This document shows positions 34,605-42,715 of a stretch of 64,000 bases of DNA, piece after piece. A program made the translations under genes and the position numbers. The stretch is from NCBI RefSeq assembly GCF_001641125.1, contig NZ_LWLP01000001.1, positions 1,065,835 through 1,129,834 on the forward strand, written 5' to 3'. Within the stretch, counting starts at the first letter, position 1, and each line of letters starts with the position of its first letter. The notes under the pieces were generated by a model, which was not told the DNA's origin, did not search any database, and saw only the letters and a program-made list of their open reading frames with translations. The DNA is from Arthrobacter sp. OY3WO11. GTDB lineage: Bacteria; Actinomycetota; Actinomycetes; Actinomycetales; Micrococcaceae.

Positions 34605-35603
34605 ATGGTGGCTAATTTTTCTTGGCGTAAAGCGGCTCTGGTGACGGCAGTAGTTCCAATGCTGGCGTTGAGCGCATGTTCAAGCGGTGGTGGACGGACC
34701 CCCGAGACTGGAACAGGGGGCGGTGGTGGCCAGGTTGCCACCACCGAGCGGATGAAGATAGCACTGATTGCGCACGCCCCCGCTGGTGACACCTTCTGGG
34801 ATACCGTCCGTAAGGGCGCAGAAGAAGCTGCAGCAAAAGACAATGTCGAACTGCTCTACACGTCAGATCCTGAGGCCGGCCGGCAGGCGCAGCTGATCGA
34901 GCAGGCGGTGGACCAGAAAGTGGACGGGATCGCGGTAACGCTGGCCACTCCCGACGCGCTGAAGAGTGCGCTAAAAAAGGCCTCTGATGCAGGAATCCCG
35001 ATCGTCAGCTTCAATGCTGGCGAAGCGGCTTCTGCCCAGCTCGGGGCGTTCACCCACTTCGGCTCGAATGAGAAGCTCGCCGGTGAAGCAGTGGGTTCCA
35101 AACTCGCCGAGGGCGGCTACAAGCACCCGGTCTGCGTCATCCAGGCGCAGGGGCACGTGGGGCTCGAGGCCCGGTGCGCCGGTGTGAAGGCCAAAGTGCC
35201 CGGTACCGAAATTTTGTACGTCAACGGTGCAGACATGACGTCTGTCGAATCGACGGCGACCGCAAAGCTCCAGGCTTCCGCGGATGCTGACGTCATCATC
35301 GGCCTCGGCGCACCCATCACGCTGACGCTCATGAAGTCAGTGTCTACGGCCGGAAGCTCGGCCAAGGTTGCCAGCTTCGACCTGAACAAGGAACTCGCAC
35401 AGAAGGTTGCTGATGGCAGCGTACTGTTCACCGTGGACCAGCAGCCTTGGCTGCAGGGCTACGGCGCAGTGGATGCGCTGTGGCAGAACAAGCGGGGCGG
35501 CTTCAAGCTCGGTGGCGGACAGTCAGTCCTCACCGGTCCGGCAATCGTCGACCAGTCCAATGCAACCGAAGTCCTGAAGTTCGCCGAACAGGGAATCCGC
35601 TAA
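34605..35603 (+). CDS. Sugar ABC transporter substrate-binding lipoprotein
   Basis: A 332-residue periplasmic-binding-protein-type lipoprotein of the ribose/galactose/inositol class (type 1 fold). The signal peptide is MVANFSWRKAALVTAVVPML with lipobox LSAC, giving a lipid-anchored Cys, then a Gly/Thr-rich linker. Motifs include IALIAHAPAGDTFWDTVRKG, YTSDPEAGRQAQLIEQAVDQ, GIAVTLATPDALKSALKKA and a C-terminal LTGPAIVDQSN. ATG 34605 is chosen for the AAAGGAG just upstream and the signal peptide. It opens a three-gene importer operon. The ligand may be an inositol or a sugar taken up under the same control as inositol. Confidence 0.88.
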   Translation: MVANFSWRKAALVTAVVPMLALSACSSGGGRTPETGTGGGGGQVATTERMKIALIAHAPAGDTFWDTVRKGAEEAAAKDNVELLYTSDPEAGRQAQLIEQAVDQKVDGIAVTLATPDALKSALKKASDAGIPIVSFNAGEAASAQLGAFTHFGSNEKLAGEAVGSKLAEGGYKHPVCVIQAQGHVGLEARCAGVKAKVPGTEILYVNGADMTSVESTATAKLQASADADVIIGLGAPITLTLMKSVSTAGSSAKVASFDLNKELAQKVADGSVLFTVDQQPWLQGYGAVDALWQNKRGGFKLGGGQSVLTGPAIVDQSNATEVLKFAEQGIR

Positions 35604-35655
35604 CAGCCCGCTTGCCGGGCCGGCCAGCGCCGGCCCGGCAGCAAGGAGAAACATC

Positions 35656-36705
35656 ATGACCATCACCCAGACCAAGATCGCATCACCGGCGGCCGATGAG
35701 CGCGTCGCCAAGCGCAATCCCTTGCAGAAGCTCCTCGGCCGGCCTGAGGTCGGTGCCCTGGTGGGCGCAATCGTCCTTTTCGTCTTCTTCGCGTTGGTGT
35801 CCCCGACTTTCACCCAGCCCAATGCGCTGGCGACCATTCTCTACGGCAGCTCCACAATCGGAATCATGGCCGTAGGGGTGTCCCTGCTGATGATCGGCGG
35901 TGAGTTCGATCTTTCCACTGGTGTCGCCGTGATTTCATCGGCGCTGACGGCATCGATGTTCAGCTGGTACTTCAGCACGAATGTCTGGGTGGGGGTCCTC
36001 CTGGCTTTGCTGGTGTCCCTCGGGATCGGCTTCATCAACGGCTGGATCCTGATGAAGACCAAGCTGCCCAGCTTTATCGTCACCCTCGCAACCTTCCTGA
36101 TGCTGACCGGCCTGAACCTGGGCCTCACGCGTCTGATCGGTGGCTCCGTCTCATCGCCGTCAATCTCCAACATGGATGGCTTCGATACGGCCCGCGGGGT
36201 CTTCGCCTCCGCGGTGAACATCGCCGGCATCGAAGTAAAAATCACAGTCTTCATCTGGATCGCACTCGTCGCCGTAGCCACCTGGGTGCTGATGCGGACC
36301 CGGGTTGGGAACTGGATCTTCGCCGTGGGCGGGGACGAGAACGCGGCCCGCGCAGTCGGCGTGCCGGTCAAGGCCACCAAGATCGGGCTGTTTATGGGCG
36401 TGGGATTCTGTGGCTGGGTCCTCGGCATGCACAACCTCTTCGCCTTCGATACCGTGCAGTCCGGTGAAGGCGTGGGCAACGAGTTCCTTTACATCATCGC
36501 CGCGGTGATCGGCGGGTGCCTGCTGACCGGCGGCTACGGTTCTGCGATCGGCGGCGCGATTGGGGCCTTCATCTTCGGCATGGCCAACAAGGGCATCGTC
36601 TATGCGCAGTGGAACCCTGACTGGTTCAAGTTCTTCCTGGGCCTGATGCTGCTCCTGGCCACCATCGTTAACCTCATCGTCAAGCGCCGCGCAGAACTGA
36701 AGTAA
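35656..36705 (+). CDS. Sugar ABC transporter permease (RbsC/FrcC type)
   Basis: A 349-residue membrane permease with eight to ten hydrophobic segments. The BPD_transp_2 landmarks are [40 protein letters not shown] followed by [12 protein letters not shown], and [20 protein letters not shown] (the EAA-like coupling loop). AAGGAG lies before ATG 35656. It forms the membrane channel for the binding protein upstream and the ATPase downstream, probably as a homodimer. Confidence 0.9.
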   Translation: MTITQTKIASPAADERVAKRNPLQKLLGRPEVGALVGAIVLFVFFALVSPTFTQPNALATILYGSSTIGIMAVGVSLLMIGGEFDLSTGVAVISSALTASMFSWYFSTNVWVGVLLALLVSLGIGFINGWILMKTKLPSFIVTLATFLMLTGLNLGLTRLIGGSVSSPSISNMDGFDTARGVFASAVNIAGIEVKITVFIWIALVAVATWVLMRTRVGNWIFAVGGDENAARAVGVPVKATKIGLFMGVGFCGWVLGMHNLFAFDTVQSGEGVGNEFLYIIAAVIGGCLLTGGYGSAIGGAIGAFIFGMANKGIVYAQWNPDWFKFFLGLMLLLATIVNLIVKRRAELK

Positions 36706-36716
36706 GGGGCAGGAGA

Positions 36717-37652
36717 ATGAACGCACATGAAATAGACCAGCAAACGCTGCTCCAGAACGAACGGGACCCCCTCACCCACACCCCTGTCCACCTGCTCTCC
36801 CTCGAGGGCGTGGGCAAGCATTACGGCAACATCATCGCCCTGAGCGACGTCACCATGGCCGTGGACAACGGCCGGGTCACCTGCGTCCTTGGCGACAATG
36901 GTGCAGGCAAGTCAACTTTGATCAAGATCATCGCAGGCCTGCACCAGCATGACGCAGGGGTGTTAAACATCATGGGCGAGGAACGGAAGTTCTCTTCCCC
37001 CCGTGATGCTTTGGATGCAGGCATTGCCACCGTGTACCAGGACCTCGCGGTGGTGCCCCTGATGCCCATTTGGCGTAACTTCTTCCTCGGCTCGGAACTA
37101 ACCAGCGGTTTCGGCCCGTTCAAGAGCATGGACGTCGAGAAGATGAAGGCCATCACACTCAAGGAACTGGCCGAAATGGGCATCGACCTCCGCGATGTGG
37201 AACAGCCCATCGGCCAGCTCTCCGGCGGTGAACGCCAGTGTGTGGCGATCGCCCGGGCTGTCTACTTCGGCGCGAAGGTGCTGATCCTGGACGAGCCGAC
37301 GGCGGCGCTCGGCGTGAAGCAGTCAGGCGTGGTCCTGCGGTACATCCTCCAAGCCAGGGATCGGGGACTCGGGGTCATCTTCATCACCCACAACCCGCAC
37401 CATGCCTTCCCCGTGGGGGACCGGTTCCTGCTGCTCAAACGCGGCAAGTCCATCGGCTACTACGACAAAAAAGACATCACCCTGGACGAGCTCACCGCCC
37501 AGATGGCCGGTGGCGCGGAACTTGCCGAACTCGCGCACGAACTCGAACAGCTCGGCGGCCATAGCGACGTGGTCAAGGCGGTGCAGGCAGAGGTCGCCGA
37601 CGTCACGCACAGCACGGAGACGCCAAAGGAAACCGGCCCCCGGCACGCCTAG
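36717..37652 (+). CDS. Sugar ABC transporter ATP-binding protein (FrcA type)
   Basis: A 311-residue single-cassette ATPase, unlike the two-cassette RbsA form. It has [20 protein letters not shown] (Walker A, about 60), a Q-loop in [20 protein letters not shown], the signature [20 protein letters not shown] and Walker [16 protein letters not shown] (about 185-195). The switch His is in [15 protein letters not shown], and the C-terminal tail is charged. The PTAALGVKQ form is characteristic of the FrcA subgroup. AGGAG lies before the ATG, 11 bp after the permease stop. It energises import by the permease. Confidence 0.9.
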   Translation: MNAHEIDQQTLLQNERDPLTHTPVHLLSLEGVGKHYGNIIALSDVTMAVDNGRVTCVLGDNGAGKSTLIKIIAGLHQHDAGVLNIMGEERKFSSPRDALDAGIATVYQDLAVVPLMPIWRNFFLGSELTSGFGPFKSMDVEKMKAITLKELAEMGIDLRDVEQPIGQLSGGERQCVAIARAVYFGAKVLILDEPTAALGVKQSGVVLRYILQARDRGLGVIFITHNPHHAFPVGDRFLLLKRGKSIGYYDKKDITLDELTAQMAGGAELAELAHELEQLGGHSDVVKAVQAEVADVTHSTETPKETGPRHA

Positions 37653-37663
37653 TTCAGACAGCG

Positions 37664-37694
37664 CGGGGCCCGCCGGAAAGCCGGACGGGCCCCG
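37664..37694 (+). terminator. GC-rich hairpin after the ABC importer
   Basis: CGGGGCCCG (37664-37672) pairs with CGGGCCCCG (37686-37694), with CCGG/CCGG pairing possible inside. No U-run follows, so termination may be partial and expression may continue into 37739-38967. Confidence 0.5.
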
Positions 37695-37738
37695 TCCGGC
37701 ATGGCGAACAGGAAGCAAACAGCAGGCGGGAGGTCATC

Positions 37739-37927
37739 ATGCCGATCGGGGTGGGCGTTATCGGCGCCGGAGTCATGGATGCAGACCACATCAAAAACCT
37801 GTCAGCCACAGTCCACGGCGGCTATCAGGGCACCGTGGGCATGGAGGCGTGGGCGAAGGATGACAGTAACGCAGCCCTCGACGCCTTCCGGACTGCCTTA
37901 ACCGTCTATGCAGAGGAAAAAGCATGA
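37739..37927 (+). pseudogene. Fusion scar: Gfo/Idh/MocA N-terminus joined to isomerase C-terminus
   Basis: A 62-codon reading frame. Residues 1-27 (MPIGVGVIGAGVMDADHIKN onward) are the start of a Gfo/Idh/MocA dehydrogenase, though the last Gly of GxGxxG is Asp. Residues 28-62 (YQGTVGMEAWAKDDSNAALD then AFRTALTV) look like the extreme C-terminus of a sugar phosphate isomerase/epimerase. The join suits a deletion that removed most of two adjacent genes while keeping frame. GGGAGG still lies upstream and the stop overlaps the next gene by ATGA, so it may still be translated and serve as a coupling leader. It cannot be an enzyme at this size. Confidence 0.6.
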
Positions 37928-38967
37928 AAAACGTAACGCTTGGACTGGTCGGAGTGGGCCGGATCGGCGTAATGCACGCCAACAACATCGCTGCCCTCAA
38001 CGGGGTATTGAATCCGGAGGGGATCAACGTGAGTCTCCGGCTGACGGACGTGGCTGAAGAGCATGCCCGTAGAGTAGCTGCGGGCTTGGAGGCGGAGTAT
38101 CTCCCCTCGGTTGATGCACTGCTGGCCTCGGGAGCGGACGGCCTGGTGGTGGCCACCGGCACCGCCACCCATCCCGAACTGATCAAGGCGGGAGTGGACG
38201 CCGGCATCCCGGTCTTCTGCGAGAAACCCGTGGCTTTGAACGTCGCGGACGCCCTGCCGGTGCTGGACTACATCCGGGACAAAAACGGCGTTGTGCAGGT
38301 TGGCCACCAGCGCCGGTTCGATGCCGGCTACCTGGAAGCCAGGAGGGCTTACCGGGCCGGCGAGCTGGGGTGGATCCACTCCCTGCGCGCGGTGACCTGC
38401 GACATGACCCCGCCGCCCGTAGAGTTCCTTGCAACCTCCGGCGGACTCTTCCGCGACTGCTCGGTCCACGACTTTGACATCCTGCGCTGGCTGACCGGCC
38501 GCGAAATCGTCGAGGTCTACGCTAAGGGCTCGAACAACGGCGACCCGGCCATCGGCGAAGTCGGGGATGTTGACACCGCGCTGGCCCTGGTGACGTTCGA
38601 CGACGGCACGGTGGGAACGCTGTCAGCCACCCGCTACAACGGGGCCGGCCATGATGTCCGGCTGGAAATCCAGGGGTCCAGCCGTTCGCTCATGGTGGGG
38701 CTGGACGATAAGACGGCGATGGTGTCAGCCGAACCCGGCGTCGCTTTCCCTTCGGGAGAGCCGCACAGGACGTTTGCCGAGCGCTTCAACCAGGCCTACC
38801 GTTCCGAAATGGCCGCTTTCGTTGAGCTTGTCCTGGGCCAGCGGGACAACCCGTGTACCCCCGAGGATGCTGTGGCCGCCTCCCGGGTGGCCGATGCCGC
38901 CCAGGAGTCCCTGGCCAGCGGCCTTCCGGTGCGGGTGGCAGGAGCCGTGGCCAGCCACCTGTCCTGA
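37924..38967 (+). CDS. Gfo/Idh/MocA family oxidoreductase (inositol dehydrogenase-like)
   Basis: A 347-residue dehydrogenase with VGVGRIGVMHANNIAAL (Rossmann), PVFCEKPVALNVADALPVLD (catalytic Lys in EKP), QVGHQRRFDAGYLEARRAYR and LFRDCSVHDFDILRWLTGRE (Asp and His at the substrate site). The RRFD and HDFD elements are the same as in the iolG product in this window, so an inositol isomer (scyllo- or chiro-inositol, for instance) is a reasonable substrate guess. It overlaps the scar gene by ATGA and probably belongs to the ABC importer transcript. Confidence 0.85.
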   Translation: MKNVTLGLVGVGRIGVMHANNIAALNGVLNPEGINVSLRLTDVAEEHARRVAAGLEAEYLPSVDALLASGADGLVVATGTATHPELIKAGVDAGIPVFCEKPVALNVADALPVLDYIRDKNGVVQVGHQRRFDAGYLEARRAYRAGELGWIHSLRAVTCDMTPPPVEFLATSGGLFRDCSVHDFDILRWLTGREIVEVYAKGSNNGDPAIGEVGDVDTALALVTFDDGTVGTLSATRYNGAGHDVRLEIQGSSRSLMVGLDDKTAMVSAEPGVAFPSGEPHRTFAERFNQAYRSEMAAFVELVLGQRDNPCTPEDAVAASRVADAAQESLASGLPVRVAGAVASHLS

Positions 38968-38983
38968 GCGGCACCGAACCCGT

Positions 38984-39433
38984 TCAGGACACCGCGTGCA
39001 GCTTGGGGAGCGCGTCAACCAGGGGGGCCAGCTCAGGGATGCCCTGCGCTGCTCCCAGCGCACGCTCAAGGGTGGCGTCGTGCACCGGCCTCGCTTCCTC
39101 AAGGAGGCTGAGGCCGGCGGGCGTCAGTTCCGTGTAAATTCCCCTGCGGTCGTCATCGCACAGGATGCGCGTCAGCAGGCCCCTGCCCTCCAGCCGGTTG
39201 ACCAGCCGGGTGGTGGCGCTGGGGCTCAAAGCAGAAGCACGGGCAAGTTGCTGCATCCGCATATGCCAGCCGTCCTGCCTGCTTAGCGCGTCCAGGACTG
39301 TGTACTCCACCACGGACAGCTTTGACTCACCCTGGAGGGCGCGCTCCAGCTCGTCCTCAATCAGCCCGTGAAGGGCCGCCAAAGTCCGCCATCCTTGCGC
39401 CCGGACCTCGACGGCGTCGTCCTTAATGCCCAT
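38984..39433 (-). CDS. MarR-family transcriptional regulator
   Basis: A 149-residue winged-helix regulator. The core is LSVVEYTVLDALSRQDGWHM then MQQLARASALSPSATTRLVN (recognition helix) and RGLLTRILCDDDRRGIYTEL (wing with the DxRG-type motif), flanked by dimerisation helices. I chose ATG 39433 because AGGAG lies eight bases before it; ATG 39448 is the alternative. It is divergent from an MFS efflux gene and the shared gap carries repeats of a GTTGC-type half-site, so it very likely represses that pump and itself. The inducing ligand is unknown. Confidence 0.88.
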   Translation of the reverse strand: MGIKDDAVEVRAQGWRTLAALHGLIEDELERALQGESKLSVVEYTVLDALSRQDGWHMRMQQLARASALSPSATTRLVNRLEGRGLLTRILCDDDRRGIYTELTPAGLSLLEEARPVHDATLERALGAAQGIPELAPLVDALPKLHAVS

Positions 39434-39455
39434 GGTGGTGCTCCTCATGCATATA

Positions 39456-39507
39456 GTTGCTTGCGCGGGATAATTGCGCGTGCAACGATAAATACCGCGC
39501 CTGCAAC
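39456..39507. promoter_or_regulatory. MarR operator candidates
   Basis: GTTGCTTGCGC (39456-39466) and GCGCGTGCAAC (39476-39486) form an inverted repeat with two mismatches. GCGCCTGCAAC (39497-39507) repeats the second arm 21 bp further on, two helical turns away. Confidence 0.5.
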
Positions 39508-39573
39508 TAGTTTATGGCGTCATCCTGCGCCCAGCAACATGCGCGTTCCCACACAACACGGAGGAGTGCCGGC

Positions 39574-40785
39574 ATGCCCGTCGGTTTGATAGCCCTGGCC
39601 CTCGGAGGGTTTGGAATTGGTCTTACAGAGTTCGTCATTATGGGGCTGCTGCCTGAAGTGGCAGCGGATTTTGGTGTCACCGAAGCAGAAGCCGGCTGGC
39701 TGATCTCCGGATATGCACTGGCGGTGGTGGTCGGCGCCCTCGGTCTCACCGCCGCCGTCACCCGCTTCCCGCGGAAGCCTGTGCTGGCGGCGCTGCTTGT
39801 CCTGTTCATCGTGGGAAACTTGTTGTCCGCCACCGCACCTGACTACTGGCCCATGATGGCCGGCCGGGTCATTGCAGCTTTGGCCCACGGTGCCTTCTTC
39901 GGCATCGGCGCGGTGGTCGCCGCGGGCATGGTTTCCCCTTCAAAGAAGGCCGGTGCCATTGCGCTGATGTTCACCGGGCTGACGGCGGCCAACGTCCTGG
40001 GGGTGCCGTTCGGCACTCTCCTGGGGCAGGCTGCGGGATGGCGCGCGACGTTCTGGGCGATCACCGTCATTGGTGTCGTGGCACTCGCGGGGATCCTGGC
40101 GCTCGTCCCCAGGGCAGCCGGAGCGCCCGGGGAAACAGGAGGGCTGCGCGGCGAGCTGCGGGCCTTCCGCTCCCGGCAGGTATGGTTCTCGATTGTGGTG
40201 ACCATCCTCGGTTTCGGCGGCATGTTCGGTGCCTTCACGTACATCGCCTACACACTGACCGAGGTATCCGGCTTCGCTGCCGGCACGGTGCCCTGGCTCC
40301 TGATCCTGTTTGGCCTGGGACTCTTCGCGGGCAACACGCTCGGCGGAAAGGCCGCTGACCGGAACCTTGACCGCACCCTGCTTGTGGTCCTTGCCGTCCT
40401 GTCCGTTGTCCTGGTCGCCTTCGCGCTGACCGCCGCCAGCCAGGTCCTGGCCATTGCGTCATTGGTGCTCATGGGTGGCTTTGGCTTTGCCACCGTCCCC
40501 GGGCTGCAGATGCGCGTCATGAAGTATGCCAGCAGTGCACCCACCCTGGCATCCGGCGCCAACATCGGGGCGTTCAATGTGGGCAACGCCCTGGGCGCGT
40601 GGCTCGGCGGTGTCACCATTACCGCCGGACTCGGCTACACCTCACCCATATGGGCCGGTGCCGGCATCACTCTGGTGGGGGTGGCCGTCATGGCCTTCGC
40701 GGCGGCCGCCGCCAAGCGGAGCAGCGTCGGGCGGCGACCGGAGGCTGAAGTGCCAGCGGACCGCAAGGACGCCCTGCAGGTGTGA
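39574..40785 (+). CDS. MFS efflux transporter (DHA1, AraJ-like)
   Basis: A 403-residue twelve-helix transporter of the DHA1 drug/sugar:H+ antiporter group. Helix 1 is LIALALGGFGIGLTEFVIMG followed by LLPEVAADFGVTEAEAGWLI, the AraJ/YdhP-type opening; motif C appears in LTGLTAANVLGVPFGTLLGQ, then AAGWRATFW. ATG 39574 has GAGGAG seven bases upstream; the 20 codons before it are open but lack a binding site and would overlap the operator region. It probably expels a toxic compound or sugar under control of the divergent MarR regulator. Confidence 0.87.
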   Translation: MPVGLIALALGGFGIGLTEFVIMGLLPEVAADFGVTEAEAGWLISGYALAVVVGALGLTAAVTRFPRKPVLAALLVLFIVGNLLSATAPDYWPMMAGRVIAALAHGAFFGIGAVVAAGMVSPSKKAGAIALMFTGLTAANVLGVPFGTLLGQAAGWRATFWAITVIGVVALAGILALVPRAAGAPGETGGLRGELRAFRSRQVWFSIVVTILGFGGMFGAFTYIAYTLTEVSGFAAGTVPWLLILFGLGLFAGNTLGGKAADRNLDRTLLVVLAVLSVVLVAFALTAASQVLAIASLVLMGGFGFATVPGLQMRVMKYASSAPTLASGANIGAFNVGNALGAWLGGVTITAGLGYTSPIWAGAGITLVGVAVMAFAAAAAKRSSVGRRPEAEVPADRKDALQV

Positions 40786-40788
40786 GTT

Positions 40789-40839
40789 TTGTCCAGGTAT
40801 GCAGGGCTGGAGGCCCCTGAAGTCTGCATACCTGGACAA
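40789..40839. terminator. Bidirectional terminator, 16-bp perfect stem
   Basis: TTGTCCAGGTATGCAG (40789-40804) and CTGCATACCTGGACAA (40824-40839) with a 19-nt loop. TTTT precedes it, so it is best placed to stop the minus-strand iolB transcript, and it also follows the MFS gene. Confidence 0.75.
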
Positions 40840-40871
40840 GAACTCCAGCCGGATCGCAGGATATGCGGCGC

Positions 40872-41765
40872 TTAGGCGCCGAACGGAAGCCGCGGATCGA
40901 CGTCCTGGCCGTCCCAGGTCTGGCGCACCCAGCCATGGTGGGGGTCGTCGCTGATGAGCCATTCACGCACGGGCCCCGGGCCCGCCATGACGTTCAGGTA
41001 GTAGAGGTCGTACCCGGGTGCGGCCATGGCAGGACCGTGCCAGCCGTACGGAACCAGGACAACGTCGCCGGTGCGGACCTCCGCCGAGACGTCGATGGGG
41101 CGCTCGTCCGAGGCGTAGACGCGCTGGTAGCCGATTGCGTCCGCATCGGCGGGAGCGGCTGAGCCCTCCGCCACCCGCGTCTCGAAATAGTAGATCTCCT
41201 CGAGGTGGGTCTCGCCGTCCTTCTCCTCGTCGTGCTTGTGCGGGGGATAGGAGGACCAGTTGCCGGCGGGGGTGAGGACCTCGCAGACGATGAACCGGTC
41301 GGCCTCCAGCGCGGCCGGCGTGCCGAAGTTGTGGACCTGGCGTGAGCAGTTGCCCGCGCCGCGCAGCTCAACCGGGGTTTCGGCGGCGGTCACCAGCCGG
41401 GTGGGGTACGCATCCTGTGCCGGGGCAGTGGCAACCGCCACCCTCCCGCCGTCGGCCGATGCGATGCTGACGGCGCGTCCGGTGCCCGAGTACAGAACGT
41501 CGCTGGGGCCGTGGAACACGGATGCGCGCCCCTCCAGTTGGTATTCGGTGCCATCGACCGTGACGGTGAAGGATCCGTTAAGGGGCACCACAATGCGTTC
41601 CTCATCGGCGGCAGGAAGGACGACGTCGGCTCCTGCGGCGAGCGTGGCCACCTTCAGTCCTGTATGTGCCCAGCCGTCCACGGACAGGGATGAGTCCGAG
41701 GTCCCGATCGAGACGTCCCATGTGCCGTCGGTGGCGGTGCCCAGTGGGTAGACCCAGTTGGTCAT
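40872..41765 (-). CDS. iolB: 5-deoxy-glucuronate isomerase
   Basis: A 297-residue double-cupin enzyme converting 5-deoxyglucuronate (the IolD product) to DKG (the IolC substrate). Landmarks are VVPLNGSFTVTVDGTEYQLE, GRASVFHGPSDVLYSGTGRA and, at the metal centre, NWSSYPPHKHDEE then HLEEIYYFE (His-x-His and Glu ligands), followed by VLVPYGWHGPAMAAPGYDLY with the last His. It fills the step missing from the main iol operon 11 kb away. It lies 18 bp downstream of the GntR gene and is probably co-transcribed with it. Confidence 0.93.
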   Translation of the reverse strand: MTNWVYPLGTATDGTWDVSIGTSDSSLSVDGWAHTGLKVATLAAGADVVLPAADEERIVVPLNGSFTVTVDGTEYQLEGRASVFHGPSDVLYSGTGRAVSIASADGGRVAVATAPAQDAYPTRLVTAAETPVELRGAGNCSRQVHNFGTPAALEADRFIVCEVLTPAGNWSSYPPHKHDEEKDGETHLEEIYYFETRVAEGSAAPADADAIGYQRVYASDERPIDVSAEVRTGDVVLVPYGWHGPAMAAPGYDLYYLNVMAGPGPVREWLISDDPHHGWVRQTWDGQDVDPRLPFGA

Positions 41766-41783
41766 GGAGTGTGGCTCCTTGTG

Positions 41784-42524
41784 CTAGCGCTGTACGAGTG
41801 TCATTTCAAAACTGTAGGAATCCCCGCGGTACACGTGGTGCCCGGTTTCCACGCGGCGGCCGGTGTCATCCGTGGCGGTACGCTCCATGGTGACCAGCGC
41901 GGATCCGGGCGCGGTCTCGAGGAGGGTGGCCTGGTAGTCGTTGGCCACCACGGCGCCGATCCGCTGGTTGGCGAGGCGGAAGTTCACGCCGCCGCGTCGC
42001 AGGATGGCGTAGAGGCCCTCAGCGGACAGCGCGGCTTCATCCATCTCGGCAATGTCATCCCGGACCCAGTTCTCCATGAGCGCCAGCGGCTTGCCCCCCA
42101 CTTTGCGCAGGCGGGTGAAGTGGTAGACCTTGGAGCCGGCCGGCAGCTGGAGGGTTGCCAGCGTGGCGTCGTCGGCCTCCACATGGGCGAAGCTCAGGAC
42201 GTCGGTGGTGGGCTTCTTGCCGTTGTTGGTGAGGTCGTCATAAAGGCTGGAGAGTTCAAGCGGACGGCGCACCTGGCTTGAGACCACCTGCGTTCCGACG
42301 CCGCGTTTGCGCACCAGCAGCCCGGACCGGACCAGTTCGTCCATGGCCTTGCGCATCGTGGGGCGGGAAAGGTTCAGCTGGGCCGCGAGGTCGATTTCGT
42401 TATCAAGCCGGCTGCCGGGCTCCAGGACTCCGCTGAAGATGGCGGCTTCGATTCCCTGCACCACCTGGTGGTAGAGCGGGACGGGGGAGGAGCGGTCGAT
42501 GCTGAGACCCAGGTTGTGCGCCAC
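41784..42524 (-). CDS. GntR/HutC-family regulator, probable inositol repressor IolR
   Basis: A 246-residue regulator with an N-terminal GntR winged helix (PLYHQVVQGIEAAIFSGVLE, then EIDLAAQLNLSRPTMRKAMD and GLLVRKRGVGTQV) and a C-terminal UTRA effector domain (VYHFTRLRKVGGKPLALMEN, LETAPGSALVTMERTATDD). The order resembles Corynebacterium IolR, a GntR-type repressor of inositol genes. Adjacent iolB, and copies of a TGWCAGKACA decamer before iolC, the importer, the Gfo operon and this gene itself, support that role. The effector is presumably an inositol intermediate. GGAAC precedes ATG 42524. Confidence 0.85.
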   Translation of the reverse strand: MAHNLGLSIDRSSPVPLYHQVVQGIEAAIFSGVLEPGSRLDNEIDLAAQLNLSRPTMRKAMDELVRSGLLVRKRGVGTQVVSSQVRRPLELSSLYDDLTNNGKKPTTDVLSFAHVEADDATLATLQLPAGSKVYHFTRLRKVGGKPLALMENWVRDDIAEMDEAALSAEGLYAILRRGGVNFRLANQRIGAVVANDYQATLLETAPGSALVTMERTATDDTGRRVETGHHVYRGDSYSFEMTLVQR

Positions 42525-42606
42525 GGTAGTTCCCTCATGTTCCTTGTTGCGGGACGTCTCCGCCCGGGTGGGGCGCGAACGGCCGCCTTGCCGCTATATG
42601 TTCGCT

Positions 42607-42616
42607 TGATAGGACA
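42607..42616 (+). promoter_or_regulatory. IolR-like decamer upstream of the GntR gene
   Basis: TGATAGGACA, one base from the TGACAGGACA found elsewhere, lies 83 bp upstream of the GntR start. The flanks TATGTTC/GGACATA (42597-42603/42612-42618) form an imperfect dyad. Confidence 0.4.
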
Positions 42617-42703
42617 TACTTTTTACTTCTTCGATCCTAGCAGCCGTGCCATCCCGGTCAAGGGGAGCGCCGGGAACCAGCGCAGCGGCGTCCGGCATTG
42701 CAA

Positions 42704-42709
42704 TAGGTT
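42704..42709 (+). promoter_or_regulatory. -10 box for a leaderless GTG start at 42716
   Basis: TAGGTT ends six bases before the GTG of the LOG-family gene, and no ribosome binding site is visible. Confidence 0.35.
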
Positions 42710-42715
42710 TGGACA

